Source: Neobacillus terrae
GTDB taxonomy: Bacteria; Bacillota; Bacilli; Bacillales; Cytobacillaceae
Direction of reading: 5' to 3'
DNA: 45,205 nt
Assembly (NCBI RefSeq): GCF_011393025.1
Contig: NZ_JAAOEO010000027.1
Span: 1 to 45,205 of the forward strand
Position numbers and translations under genes: made by a program. Shown one piece after another: positions 7,459 through 15,569 of this stretch (position 1 is the first letter of the stretch; each line of letters begins with the position of its first letter). The notes under the pieces were generated by a model. The model was not told the DNA's origin and made no database searches. It worked only from the letters and a program-made list of their open reading frames with translations.

Positions 7459-8308
7459 AAATGAAAATACTAAAGGGATCCTCTACCTAGTTCCAACACC
7501 AATTGGCAATCTTGAAGATATGACCTTCCGGGCCGTCCGAATTTTAAAGGAAGCAGATCTTATTGCTGCAGAAGATACCCGTAATACAAAAAAACTATGC
7601 AATCATTTTGAGATCACAACCCCGCTAATCAGCTATCATGAGCATAATAAGGAAGCAATCGGAGGCAAGCTGATTGAAAAACTGCGGGAGGGTGCCAAAA
7701 TTGCCGTTGTGACTGATGCAGGTACACCAGCAATCTCAGACCCGGGATTTGAACTTATTGAAAGTGCGATTAAAGAAAAGCTAACTGTAGTTCCACTCCC
7801 TGGGGCAAATGCTGCTGTTACAGCCTTAATTGCTTCTGGGCTATTAAGCCAGCCTTTTTATTTCTATGGCTTTTTAAATCGGCAAAAGAAAGAAAAGCGG
7901 AAAGAGCTTGAAGAATTAAAGAAACAACAAGCCTCGCTGATTTTTTATGAATCGCCCCATCGTTTAAAAGACACCCTTGCTCTGCTTCTTGAGGTATTAG
8001 GCGACCGAAGGATTGCAGTATGCAGAGAGATTACAAAGAAATACGAGGAATTTATAAGAGGAACTATAAGCGAAATAGTCAGCTGGGCTGATGAGAATGA
8101 TCCAAGGGGAGAATTTTGCCTGATAATAGAAGGTACGGATGAGGTTCCACAAGAGGAAGATTTATGGTGGGCAAACATTTCTATCGAGGATCATGTAAAT
8201 CATTACATAGAATCCGGACAAATGAATTCCAAAGAGGCAATTAAACAGGCCGCTAAAGACAGGGGAATGAATAAAAGGGATGTTTATCAGGCCTTTCATA
8301 TTGATTAA
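7436..8308 (+). CDS. rsmI: 16S rRNA (cytidine1402-2'-O)-methyltransferase RsmI
   Basis: Methylates the ribose of C1402 in the decoding centre of 16S rRNA. The tetrapyrrole-methylase fold is shown by LYLVPTPIGNLEDMT (17-31), AAEDTRNTKKL (45-55) and TDAGTPAISDPG (93-104). The 290 residues match the family. The ATG lies inside yazA with GAGTGAT as the only ribosome site, so coupling to yazA translation is likely. A bidirectional terminator follows. Confidence 0.93.
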   Translation: MWQQKSFENENTKGILYLVPTPIGNLEDMTFRAVRILKEADLIAAEDTRNTKKLCNHFEITTPLISYHEHNKEAIGGKLIEKLREGAKIAVVTDAGTPAISDPGFELIESAIKEKLTVVPLPGANAAVTALIASGLLSQPFYFYGFLNRQKKEKRKELEELKKQQASLIFYESPHRLKDTLALLLEVLGDRRIAVCREITKKYEEFIRGTISEIVSWADENDPRGEFCLIIEGTDEVPQEEDLWWANISIEDHVNHYIESGQMNSKEAIKQAAKDRGMNKRDVYQAFHID

Positions 8309-8340
8309 GGACAGAATGGCACTTGAATCCCGAGAATAAT

Positions 8341-8376
8341 AAAAAAGCTTCTCCAGCTGGAAGGAGAAGCTTTTTT
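8341..8376. terminator. Bidirectional terminator between rsmI and abrB
   Basis: Fourteen-base-pair stem AAAAAAGCTTCTCC / GGAGAAGCTTTTTT around an eight-base loop. A-run and T-run give a T tail in both directions, which suits the convergent rsmI and abrB transcripts. Confidence 0.88.
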
Positions 8377-8398
8377 ATCGTTTAATCAAGTTATGATC

Positions 8399-8683
8399 TT
8401 ACTTTACAGTTTCAAAAGTGTTTTGGATTTCTTTGATTAGCTGCTCTGCACCTTCGCGGCTAAGAATTAATTTTCCGCCTGCAAGGGTGATATTGTCATC
8501 AGAAACTTCACCAGTGATTTGGCAAGTCATATTTGGCTTGTATTTTTTCAAAATAATGCGCTCGTCATCTACATAGATTTCAAGAGCATCCTTTTCAGCA
8601 ATACCAAGTGTACGTCTTAATTCGATTGGAATAACCACACGGCCTAACTCATCAACTTTACGAACGATACCAGTAGATTTCAT
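8399..8683 (-). CDS. abrB: Transition-state regulator AbrB
   Basis: Tetrameric DNA-binding protein that represses stationary-phase genes during growth. The 94 residues are nearly identical to B. subtilis AbrB. The N-terminal swapped-hairpin DNA-binding domain (TGIVRKVDELGRVVIPIELR, 4-23) is intact, and the C-terminal multimerisation part is complete. GAGAGGAG precedes the ATG. It is one of the few minus-strand genes here. Two Spo0A boxes downstream of its promoter show the classic Spo0A~P repression. spoVG, a classic AbrB target, lies in the same window. Confidence 0.97.
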   Translation of the reverse strand: MKSTGIVRKVDELGRVVIPIELRRTLGIAEKDALEIYVDDERIILKKYKPNMTCQITGEVSDDNITLAGGKLILSREGAEQLIKEIQNTFETVK

Positions 8684-8730
8684 TTAAATTTTCTCCTCTC
8701 GCTTATAAACATTTTCTCTATATGTTTTTA

Positions 8731-8749
8731 TTCGTCATTATTCGACAAA
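8731..8749 (-). promoter_or_regulatory. Tandem Spo0A boxes of abrB
   Basis: Read on the minus strand, TTTGTCGAA is followed three bases later by TGACGAA. This matches the paired 0A boxes placed downstream of the transcription start in B. subtilis abrB. Confidence 0.85.
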
Positions 8750-8764
8750 ATTTTTAACACCTTA

Positions 8765-8793
8765 ATAATACCAGCCATTCCAAAAAACGTCAA
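8765..8793 (-). promoter_or_regulatory. SigA promoter of abrB
   Basis: Minus-strand TTGACG, a 17-base spacer and TATTAT. The start would fall just before the two Spo0A boxes. Confidence 0.75.
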
Positions 8794-8938
8794 TTACTTT
8801 CACCCGAAAAATAATAGAAACTTTTGGAATAACAATAAAACACTATTTAATCAATGTTTTGTATATAAAAGTAATTAAATTTTATATAGAAAAGGCAAAA
8901 ATTGAATAATTTTGATAAAATGATGATTGTTCACTTTT

Positions 8939-8945
8939 TCGACAT
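8939..8945 (-). promoter_or_regulatory. Isolated Spo0A-box match in the abrB-metG gap
   Basis: TTCGACA is a perfect 0A box lying in the AT-rich 480-base divergent gap between abrB and metG. It is 146 bases upstream of the abrB -35, so a role there is uncertain. Apart from the abrB control region, this site and a metG -10 box, I see no gene in the gap, and no T-box leader. Confidence 0.4.
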
Positions 8946-9091
8946 ATTTCAACAGTAATTTAAAATGTCCCGTCATATGATTCGTTACCACTAAGCTTTT
9001 TATAGGGATAGTTAAAAAGGTTATTTTACACAATAAGAGGATTTTATTGTCAGGTTTATTGCACAAACAGCAGATTTTCGGTATATTTTGT

Positions 9092-9100
9092 TGATATAAT
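9092..9100 (+). promoter_or_regulatory. Extended -10 element before metG
   Basis: TGATATAAT is a consensus extended -10 box 65 bases before the metG start. The -35 position is weak. Confidence 0.5.
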
Positions 9101-9165
9101 AGCAAGGAAAGAGGCAATAATGAATATATTATTCACTTTTTATAGAAAGATAAGGAGGGACTTTC

Positions 9166-11124
9166 ATGAATGAAAAATTAAAGACATTTTATCTGACAAC
9201 ACCAATTTACTATCCAAGCGGAAATTTACATATTGGGCATGCCTACACCACAGTGGCAGGCGATGCAATGGCACGCTATAAGAGGATGCGTGGTTATGAT
9301 GTTATGTATCTGACAGGAACAGATGAACATGGTCAAAAAATTCAGCGGAAGGCTGAAGAAAAGGGTATTACTCCTCAGCAATATGTAGATGAGATCGTGA
9401 GCGGAATTCAGGATTTATGGAAAAAGCTTGATATCTCATATGATGATTTTATTCGGACTACTCAGGACCGACATAAAGAAATTGTGGAAACACTATTTGC
9501 CAAGCTTCTGGAACAGGGAGACATTTATCTGGATCAGTATGAAGGATGGTACTGTACCCCGGATGAAGCGTTTTTTACGGACCGCCAATTGGTCGACGGA
9601 AAATGCCCTGACTGCGGAAGGCCTGTTGAAAAGGTTAAGGAAGAATCCTATTTTTTCAGAATGAGTAAATATGCTGACCGTCTTTTAAAATTCTACGAGG
9701 AAAATCCAGACTTTATCCAGCCTGAATCGCGGAAGAATGAAATGATCAATAACTTTATTAATCCGGGTCTGGAGGATCTTGCCGTTTCAAGAACTTCATT
9801 TGAATGGGGAATAAAAGTTCCTGGTGATCCTAAACATGTTATTTATGTATGGATAGATGCTTTATCTAACTATATTACGGCTCTTGGCTATGGAACAGAT
9901 AATGATTCCAAGTATTTAAAATACTGGCCAGCTGATGTTCATCTGGTAGGTAAGGAAATTGTCCGTTTCCACACTATTTACTGGCCAATTATGTTAATGG
10001 CTTTAGATATTCCTCTTCCTAAAAAGGTATTTGCCCATGGCTGGCTTTTGATGAAGGACGGAAAGATGTCTAAATCTAAAGGAAACGTAGTGGATCCGGT
10101 CACCTTGATTGACAGATATGGACTGGACGCTCTCCGCTATTATTTGCTTCGTGAAGTTCCTTTTGGCGCAGATGGTGTATTTACACCAGAAGGCTTTGTC
10201 GAAAGAATCAATTTTGATTTGGCAAATGATCTTGGAAACCTGCTGAACAGAACTGTAGCCATGATTGACCGCTACTTTGACGGCGTTATCCCTGAGTATA
10301 AAGGAACTGTTGGCAAGTTCGATTCTTCTCTTCAGGAGATGAATAAAGAAACAGTCGAGAAATATGAAGAAGCTCTGGAAAATATGGAGTTCTCAGTAGC
10401 GCTTTCAGCCATTTGGCAGCTAATCAGCAGGACAAATAAGTACATTGATGAAACGCAGCCATGGAATCTCGCGAAAAATGAAGAAGCTAAACCTGAACTT
10501 GAAAGTGTAATGGTTCACTTGGCAGAATCTCTGCGCAGGGTGGCTGTATTACTCAAACCATTTTTAACAAAAACTCCTACTGAAATTTTTGGACAGCTTG
10601 GACTGGAGTCAGAAGAATTAAAGGCATGGGATAGCCTTGCTGAGTTCTCAAAGATTCCGGCAGGAACCAAAGTTCAAAAAGGAAACCCAATTTTCCCTCG
10701 TCTTGAAATTGCAGAAGAGGTTGAATTCATTAAAACTCAAATGCAGGGAACAGAGCCTGTGAAGGAAGAGCCAAAGGTTGAGGTTGAAAAGTCTGATACT
10801 GAAGAAATTTCGATTGATGATTTTATGAAAATTGACTTGCGGGTGGCAACAGTACTACATGTTGAGCCGGTGAAAAAAGCAGATAAGCTGTTAAAGCTTC
10901 AGTTGGATCTTGGTTATGAAAAACGTCAGGTAGTTTCAGGTATTGCACAATATTATAAGCCTGAAGAATTAGTTGGCCGAAAGGTTATTTGCGTAACAAA
11001 TTTAAAACCAGTAAAACTTCGCGGCGAGTTGTCTGAGGGTATGATTTTGGCAGGTTCTGTCGAAGGAAAACTGTCGGTTGCTTCAGTGGATGAAAGCCTG
11101 CCAAACGGGGCAAAAGTGAAGTAA
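9166..11124 (+). CDS. metG: Methionyl-tRNA synthetase
   Basis: Charges tRNA-Met for initiation and elongation. The class I signatures are HIGH (22-25) and KMSKS (300-304). A zinc-type insertion with CTPDEAF and CPDCGR lies around residues 130-150. The anticodon-binding helical domain follows, and a C-terminal EMAP/Trbp-like tRNA-binding domain begins near residue 545 (DDFMKIDLRVATV). The 652 residues are the usual Bacillus form. AAGGAGGG precedes the ATG. The leader has no T-box motif that I can see, so control by uncharged tRNA is not supported here. A terminator follows. Confidence 0.97.
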   Translation: MNEKLKTFYLTTPIYYPSGNLHIGHAYTTVAGDAMARYKRMRGYDVMYLTGTDEHGQKIQRKAEEKGITPQQYVDEIVSGIQDLWKKLDISYDDFIRTTQDRHKEIVETLFAKLLEQGDIYLDQYEGWYCTPDEAFFTDRQLVDGKCPDCGRPVEKVKEESYFFRMSKYADRLLKFYEENPDFIQPESRKNEMINNFINPGLEDLAVSRTSFEWGIKVPGDPKHVIYVWIDALSNYITALGYGTDNDSKYLKYWPADVHLVGKEIVRFHTIYWPIMLMALDIPLPKKVFAHGWLLMKDGKMSKSKGNVVDPVTLIDRYGLDALRYYLLREVPFGADGVFTPEGFVERINFDLANDLGNLLNRTVAMIDRYFDGVIPEYKGTVGKFDSSLQEMNKETVEKYEEALENMEFSVALSAIWQLISRTNKYIDETQPWNLAKNEEAKPELESVMVHLAESLRRVAVLLKPFLTKTPTEIFGQLGLESEELKAWDSLAEFSKIPAGTKVQKGNPIFPRLEIAEEVEFIKTQMQGTEPVKEEPKVEVEKSDTEEISIDDFMKIDLRVATVLHVEPVKKADKLLKLQLDLGYEKRQVVSGIAQYYKPEELVGRKVICVTNLKPVKLRGELSEGMILAGSVEGKLSVASVDESLPNGAKVK

Positions 11125-11132
11125 TTAACCGG

Positions 11133-11173
11133 GGAATGTTCCACGTGTAACAGCGTAAGGAGCATTCCTTTTT
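11133..11173 (+). terminator. Intrinsic terminator after metG
   Basis: Ten-base-pair stem GGAATGTTCC / GGAGCATTCC (one G-T pair) with a 16-base loop, then TTTTTG. Confidence 0.8.
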
Positions 11174-11304
11174 GTTTTTCAAAAGGGTAAATTCTTTTTT
11201 AAAATCCGTCGAACTGTGTAAAATAAGGAATGACCAAGTGTGAATTTATTGGCGAAAAGGATATAACTCTATGCTCTTAAAATTTTCTAAAGAGGAGATA
11301 AACG

Positions 11305-12075
11305 ATGTTATTTGATACCCATGTCCATCTTAATGATGAGCAGTATAAAGAGGATTTAGAAGAAGTCATTGCGCGTGCACAGGAAATGGGTGTTTCGGAG
11401 ATGACAGTTGTGGGCTTTGACCGGCCAACAATTAAAAAGGCGATGGAGCTAGCGGAAAAATATGAGTTTATTTACGCATGTGTCGGCTGGCACCCGGTTG
11501 ATGCTATTGACATGACAGAGGAAGACCTGAAGTGGATCGAGGAGCTGACTTCGCACCCCAAGGTGGTAGCTATTGGGGAAATGGGCCTTGATTATCATTG
11601 GGACAAGTCGCCTAAAGACATTCAAAAAGAAGTTTTTCGTAAACAAATCAGGCTGGCTAAAAAAGTGAAGCTGCCAATTGTTATTCATAACCGTGAAGCT
11701 ACAGCAGATATTGTTGAAATTCTGAAAGAAGAAGGGGCAGAGGAAGTAGGGGGCATTATGCACTGTTTCAGTGGAAGTGTAGAAACGGCCAAAGAATGTG
11801 TTGAAATGAATTTTTATATTTCCCTTGGAGGGCCTGTGACTTTTAAGAATGCGAAAAAGCCAAAAGAGGTAGCTGATGAGGTTCCTTTGGAAAAACTGCT
11901 GATTGAAACGGACTGCCCTTATTTAGCTCCTCATCCGTACAGAGGAAAAAGAAATGAACCCGGTTATGTAAGATTGGTAGCTGAGCAAATTGCTGACATT
12001 AAAGGCATCTCTCTTGAAGAGGTGGCAAATGTGACAACCAGGAATGCCAGAGAAATTTTCGGCATAAATCGATAG
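11305..12075 (+). CDS. tatD: TatD family metal-dependent hydrolase (DNase)
   Basis: A TIM-barrel phosphohydrolase of the TatD family, with 3'-5' exonuclease-type DNase activity in characterised members. Metal ligands are visible as H6 and H8 (DTHVHL), E92 (GEMGLDYH), H128 (HNRE), H153 (MHCFSG) and the aspartate in ETDCPYLAP. The 256 residues match B. subtilis YabD. AGAGGAG precedes the ATG. Its stop codon overlaps the base of its terminator. Confidence 0.93.
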   Translation: MLFDTHVHLNDEQYKEDLEEVIARAQEMGVSEMTVVGFDRPTIKKAMELAEKYEFIYACVGWHPVDAIDMTEEDLKWIEELTSHPKVVAIGEMGLDYHWDKSPKDIQKEVFRKQIRLAKKVKLPIVIHNREATADIVEILKEEGAEEVGGIMHCFSGSVETAKECVEMNFYISLGGPVTFKNAKKPKEVADEVPLEKLLIETDCPYLAPHPYRGKRNEPGYVRLVAEQIADIKGISLEEVANVTTRNAREIFGINR

Positions 12076-12114
12076 GACAATCTGTCGAGAGCGGGGGGAT
12101 TTTGTCCTAATTTT
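12074..12114 (+). terminator. Intrinsic terminator after tatD
   Basis: AGGACAA (12074-12080) pairs with TTGTCCT (12102-12108), then AATTTTT. The loop is long but holds a second small helix (CT..AG). Confidence 0.65.
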
Positions 12115-12238
12115 TCTGATCATATAATGTTCTACATGTCTCCTTTTCATCATAGGATAGTTTGTGTCGAGAAGTTTTCCTTTGCATTTTGTCCTACTTT
12201 ATGCATAATTAAAAATACGTTCCAGCAAAGTGTATTGG

Positions 12239-12268
12239 TTGACAGTCGGCACCATAGTTCTTTATAAT
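12239..12268 (+). promoter_or_regulatory. SigA promoter of yabE
   Basis: TTGACA, an 18-base spacer and TATAAT: full consensus in both hexamers. The predicted start near 12275 puts the ribosome site GGAGG (12283-12287) almost at the 5' end of the mRNA. Confidence 0.85.
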
Positions 12269-12310
12269 CACTCCAAAGAAAAGGAGGCGTTTTTCATCGT
12301 AATCAAAGAC

Positions 12311-13492
12311 ATGAAAAACCTGTTTTCTAAGTCTTTGAGCGGAAAGAAAGTGATGATTCTTGTTGCTAGTTTCCTAGTTTTTGCAGCTACCCTCGGAGTT
12401 CTTTTTTATGAGGGATCAAAGAAAACGGTAGCATTAACATTAAATGGCAAGGAAACAGTCATCAAAACACACGCAGATACGATCCAGGACATCTTTGACG
12501 AACTTAAAATATCCCTACGCTCAGAAGATTACGTGTTTCCCACGACAAACACCAAGGTGAAAAATAACCTGGCGATTGTCTGGAAACCGGCTAAACAGGT
12601 TCAAATTGTGAAAGACAACGAGAAAAAAACGGTCTGGACAACAGCAGAAACAGTTGCTGAGCTCCTCAAACAACAAAACATTGTTTTGAACGCACATGAC
12701 CAAATTTCTCCAGGAACGCAAGAAACGATTAAAGGTAGGATGGATGTTGCTATCAAAAAAGCAATGCCGCTTACACTAGTGGACGGCGGACATCAGAAAC
12801 AGGTTTGGTCCACTTCGGCTACGGTCGCTGACTTTTTAAAACAGCAGGGAATCAAGCTAAATAACTTAGACCGGGTTGAACCGTCATTGACTGAAACAGT
12901 CATGGAAAATGCCGTTATCAACGTTATTCGAGTAGAAAAAGTCACCGATGTGGTGGAAGAACCAGTTCAATTTGCTGTAGTAACCAAGAAGGATACTCAA
13001 TTGGAAAAAGGAAAACAGAAAGTGGTAACAGAGGGACAGCAGGGTTTGATCTCTAAAAACTTTGAAGTAATCCTTGAAAACGGCAAAGAAAAATCCAGAA
13101 AACTGATTAGCGAGAAAAAGGTAAGAGATAAGCAGGACAAAGTAGTAACAATGGGAACAAAAGAATTAGTCGCACAGGTTTCACGGGGCGAGGTAAGCGC
13201 AAGCAAAGAATTCTACGTAAGCAGTACAGCTTATACAGCGAGCTGCAATGGATGCTCAGGGCATACAGCTACAGGAATCAATCTTCTAGCTAACCCTGGG
13301 GCAAAGGTAATTGCTGTGGATCCGAGTGTAATTCCGCTTGGAACGAAGGTTTATGTAGAAGGTTATGGATACGCAGTAGCGGCAGATACCGGTGGTGCAA
13401 TCAGAGGGTACAAGATCGACGTCTTTTTCCCCTCTAATTCTGAAGCTTACCGGTGGGGTGCACACAAAGTGAAAATTAAAATACTTAAATAG
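12311..13492 (+). CDS. yabE: YabE, G5 and 3D domain cell-wall protein (resuscitation-factor-like)
   Basis: A secreted or membrane-anchored protein likely to act on peptidoglycan. Numbered from the ATG used here, it has a hydrophobic anchor (13-34), repeated DUF348 units (from about 40 to 190), a G5 domain (about 195-285) and a C-terminal 3D domain with its conserved aspartates (AVDPSVIPLGTKVYV, AADTGG, DVFFPS). The layout recalls RpfB/Sps-type proteins. The start is unclear: GGAGG lies 23 bases before this ATG, while an in-frame ATC at 12296 stands eight bases after it. ATG gives 393 residues. In B. subtilis yabE is controlled by an antisense RNA; a matching promoter is seen downstream. Confidence 0.88.
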   Translation: MKNLFSKSLSGKKVMILVASFLVFAATLGVLFYEGSKKTVALTLNGKETVIKTHADTIQDIFDELKISLRSEDYVFPTTNTKVKNNLAIVWKPAKQVQIVKDNEKKTVWTTAETVAELLKQQNIVLNAHDQISPGTQETIKGRMDVAIKKAMPLTLVDGGHQKQVWSTSATVADFLKQQGIKLNNLDRVEPSLTETVMENAVINVIRVEKVTDVVEEPVQFAVVTKKDTQLEKGKQKVVTEGQQGLISKNFEVILENGKEKSRKLISEKKVRDKQDKVVTMGTKELVAQVSRGEVSASKEFYVSSTAYTASCNGCSGHTATGINLLANPGAKVIAVDPSVIPLGTKVYVEGYGYAVAADTGGAIRGYKIDVFFPSNSEAYRWGAHKVKIKILK

Positions 13493-13500
13493 TTATGCTG

Positions 13501-13538
13501 ATGCAGGGGATGGGGGTCCTCTGCATTTTGCTTTTTTT
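13501..13538 (+). terminator. Intrinsic terminator after yabE
   Basis: ATGCAGGGGA pairs with TCCTCTGCAT (13501-13510 with 13517-13526, one mismatch or G-T), followed by a T-rich tail. Read on the minus strand it lacks a T tail, so antisense transcription could pass. Confidence 0.75.
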
Positions 13539-13602
13539 CAGGATTTCTTTATACTAACAGTAAAACATTTAATATTAATTTATGTGTTTTACCTATTATA
13601 TA

Positions 13603-13629
13603 GACGAATTATATTACAGAAATGTTTCA
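13603..13629 (-). promoter_or_regulatory. Candidate ECF-sigma (SigX/SigM type) promoter of a yabE antisense RNA
   Basis: On the minus strand TGAAAC, a 17-base spacer and CGTCTA match the -35 and -10 of the B. subtilis SigX/SigM/SigW group. AT-rich DNA lies upstream. It points into the 3' end of yabE. B. subtilis makes an ECF-sigma-dependent antisense RNA to yabE from the same place. Confidence 0.65.
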
Positions 13630-13737
13630 GTTTTTTTTCAAATATATATAAATTTTTTTAAACCGTCAAGGTAGTTTAAGAAAAATAATTAAAAATATAG
13701 AAAAAAACTGTGTTAATTTATTTCTATATGTATTAAC

Positions 13738-13759
13738 GGCTTGGGAAAAGCCTTTTTTT
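13738..13759 (+). terminator. Terminator-like hairpin in the rnmV leader
   Basis: GGCTT-GGGAA-AAGCC followed by seven T, ending immediately before the rnmV ribosome site GGAGG. The stem has five pairs, so it is weak. It could end leaky read-through or be part of leader control. Confidence 0.45.
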
Positions 13760-13768
13760 GGAGGAAAA

Positions 13769-14329
13769 ATGAAAATAAAAGAAATCATAGTAGTAGAGGG
13801 AAAAGACGATACAACAGCAATAAAAAGAGCAGTTGAGGCTGATACGATTGAAACAAATGGGTCAGCGGTTAATAGTGAAACAATTGAAAAGGTGAAACTT
13901 GCCCAGCAGACAAGGGGAGTTATTATTTTCACTGATCCTGATTTTCCAGGAGAAAAAATAAGAAAAACAATAACCGAGAAAGTCCCAGGCTGCAAGCATG
14001 CATTTTTAGAAAAAGAAAAAGCCATTGCTAAAAATAATAGGGGACTTGGCGTGGAGCATGCAACTCCGGAAGTAATACGCGAAGCTTTAAAGAATGCACT
14101 TTTAATGCAGGAGGAAATAGAGGAGCTTATAACCCAAGGCGATTTGATTGATGCCGGCCTTATAGGTGGCGAGGGAGCCAAAGAAAGGCGAATAAAGCTT
14201 GGAAAGCTCCTTAAAATAGGCTATGCCAATGGAAAACAGCTTCATAAACGCTTGATGATGTTTCAGATCAGCAGGCTGGAATTTTCAAAAGCCCTTGCTG
14301 CAATACTTCAGGAGGAAGAAAATGAATAA
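13769..14329 (+). CDS. rnmV: Ribonuclease M5
   Basis: Toprim-domain nuclease that matures 5S rRNA precursor with ribosomal protein L18. The Toprim glutamate is E10 (IIVVEGKDD), and the DxD pair is D56/D58 (FTDPDFPG). The 186 residues match B. subtilis RnmV. GGAGG is five bases before the ATG. It overlaps rsmA by eight bases. The long antisense frame over it is a shadow. Confidence 0.95.
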   Translation: MKIKEIIVVEGKDDTTAIKRAVEADTIETNGSAVNSETIEKVKLAQQTRGVIIFTDPDFPGEKIRKTITEKVPGCKHAFLEKEKAIAKNNRGLGVEHATPEVIREALKNALLMQEEIEELITQGDLIDAGLIGGEGAKERRIKLGKLLKIGYANGKQLHKRLMMFQISRLEFSKALAAILQEEENE

Positions 14330-15200
14330 AGACATTGCAACTCCCATCAGAACGAGGGAGATTCTTGAAAAATACGGATTTTCATTCAAAAAAAGTCTCG
14401 GACAAAATTTTTTAATTGATACAAACATACTAAAGAAGATTGTCGAAGCGGCTCAGCTTAAAGAAGATTCAGCCGTAATTGAAATTGGCCCGGGAATTGG
14501 AGCCCTTACTGAGCAGCTTGCCAGAAGTGCTGCAAAGGTTGCAGCATTTGAAATTGACCAGCGTCTCCTCCCTATTCTAAAGGATACACTTTCACCCTAC
14601 CCAAACGTAAAAGTAATCCACCAGGATGTTCTTAAAGCCGATGTTAAAGGAATGATGGAGGAAGAGTTTAACGCCAATCAGGATGTCATGGTCGTAGCCA
14701 ACCTCCCTTATTATGTGACAACACCAATCATTATGAAGCTTTTGGAGGCTCAGCTCCCTATCAGAGGGATAGTCGTTATGCTCCAAAAGGAAGTAGCAGA
14801 AAGGATTTCTGCCAGCCCAGGTTCGAAGGAGTATGGATCTTTATCCATTGCCATTCAATACTACACTAAGGCTGAAATTGTGATGGTTGTACCTAAAACA
14901 GTCTTTGTTCCGCAGCCTAATGTGGACTCTGCTGTAATTAGACTAACTAGACGTGAAAGACCCCCAGTGGAAGTTAAAAGTGAAAGCTTCTTTTTTCAGG
15001 TAACAAAAGCAAGCTTTGCCCAAAGGAGAAAAACGATCCTCAATAACCTAACAAGCCAGCTTCCGGATGGTAAACAGAGGAAAGAGGAGATATTAACTGC
15101 TTTGGCTGCCAGCGGAATTGAAGCAGGGAGAAGAGGAGAAACTCTTTCGCTCACGGAATTTGCCCGCTTAAGCGATGAATTGTACCCACTTTTTAATTAG
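14322..15200 (+). CDS. rsmA: 16S rRNA dimethyladenosine transferase RsmA (KsgA)
   Basis: Dimethylates A1518 and A1519 of 16S rRNA late in small-subunit assembly. SAM motif IEIGPGIGALTEQL and catalytic NLPYYVTTPI are intact. FVPQPNVDSAVIRL and FAQRRKTILNNL are family signatures in the C-terminal half. It has 292 residues, as in B. subtilis. ATG 14322 with GGAGG seven bases upstream was chosen over an earlier ATG inside rnmV. The overlap with rnmV makes one rRNA-maturation operon. Confidence 0.96.
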   Translation: MNKDIATPIRTREILEKYGFSFKKSLGQNFLIDTNILKKIVEAAQLKEDSAVIEIGPGIGALTEQLARSAAKVAAFEIDQRLLPILKDTLSPYPNVKVIHQDVLKADVKGMMEEEFNANQDVMVVANLPYYVTTPIIMKLLEAQLPIRGIVVMLQKEVAERISASPGSKEYGSLSIAIQYYTKAEIVMVVPKTVFVPQPNVDSAVIRLTRRERPPVEVKSESFFFQVTKASFAQRRKTILNNLTSQLPDGKQRKEEILTALAASGIEAGRRGETLSLTEFARLSDELYPLFN

Positions 15201-15227
15201 GCCCTTTAATCAAGGGTCTTTTTTTTA
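15201..15227 (+). terminator. Intrinsic terminator after rsmA
   Basis: GCCCTT / AAGGGT stem (15201-15206 with 15212-15217) with loop TAATC, followed by C and a long T run. Confidence 0.75.
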
Positions 15228-15263
15228 TGCTTTTTCAAAGCATATTTTTTGATTTGGCACAAT

Positions 15264-15494
15264 GTTGATTGGAACGGGGGATGGGCTACTCCTCATAAAT
15301 GCTTTTGTATTTTCTTCGTGTGGTGTTTAATTGAGGATGCCATTTCAATGTCCTGTGGGAATAACCGCAAGGGAGACCCAGCAGACGACGCACAAACAGC
15401 GAGGAGAAAGACCTTGAGAGCTACGCGCTGAAGTTTGACAGGCTCCAGAAACCGCCCTTGGTAATCGAGTCCCTAAAGCGGAAATCAATAGGAA
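15264..15494. repeat. Degenerate dispersed repeat, family B, copy 2
   Basis: Fills most of the 450-base gap between rsmA and yabG. It aligns with the copy before ctc: GATTGGA near the start, ACTCCTC, TTCTTCGTG, AATGTCCTG, GGGAGACCC, and the end block CGAGTCCCTAAAGCGGAAATCAATAGG. A 60-residue reading frame in it has no likeness to a protein. The same consensus is familiar as an abundant intergenic repeat in Bacillus genomes. Confidence 0.7.
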
Positions 15495-15569
15495 AATTTA
15501 ACGGAGCCATTTTAAATGTCGGTCTTAATACACCTGGGGCATGAGTTTTCTTGATTAATTTTCCAATTC

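Noticed and set aside
8876..9165. Possible T-box or other riboswitch leader upstream of metG
   Set aside because: No T-box sequence, specifier-loop architecture or terminator helix is visible; only an extended -10 box and AT-rich DNA.
13666..14181. 171-residue minus-strand open frame over rnmV
   Set aside because: Shadow of rnmV with low-complexity serine and isoleucine runs.
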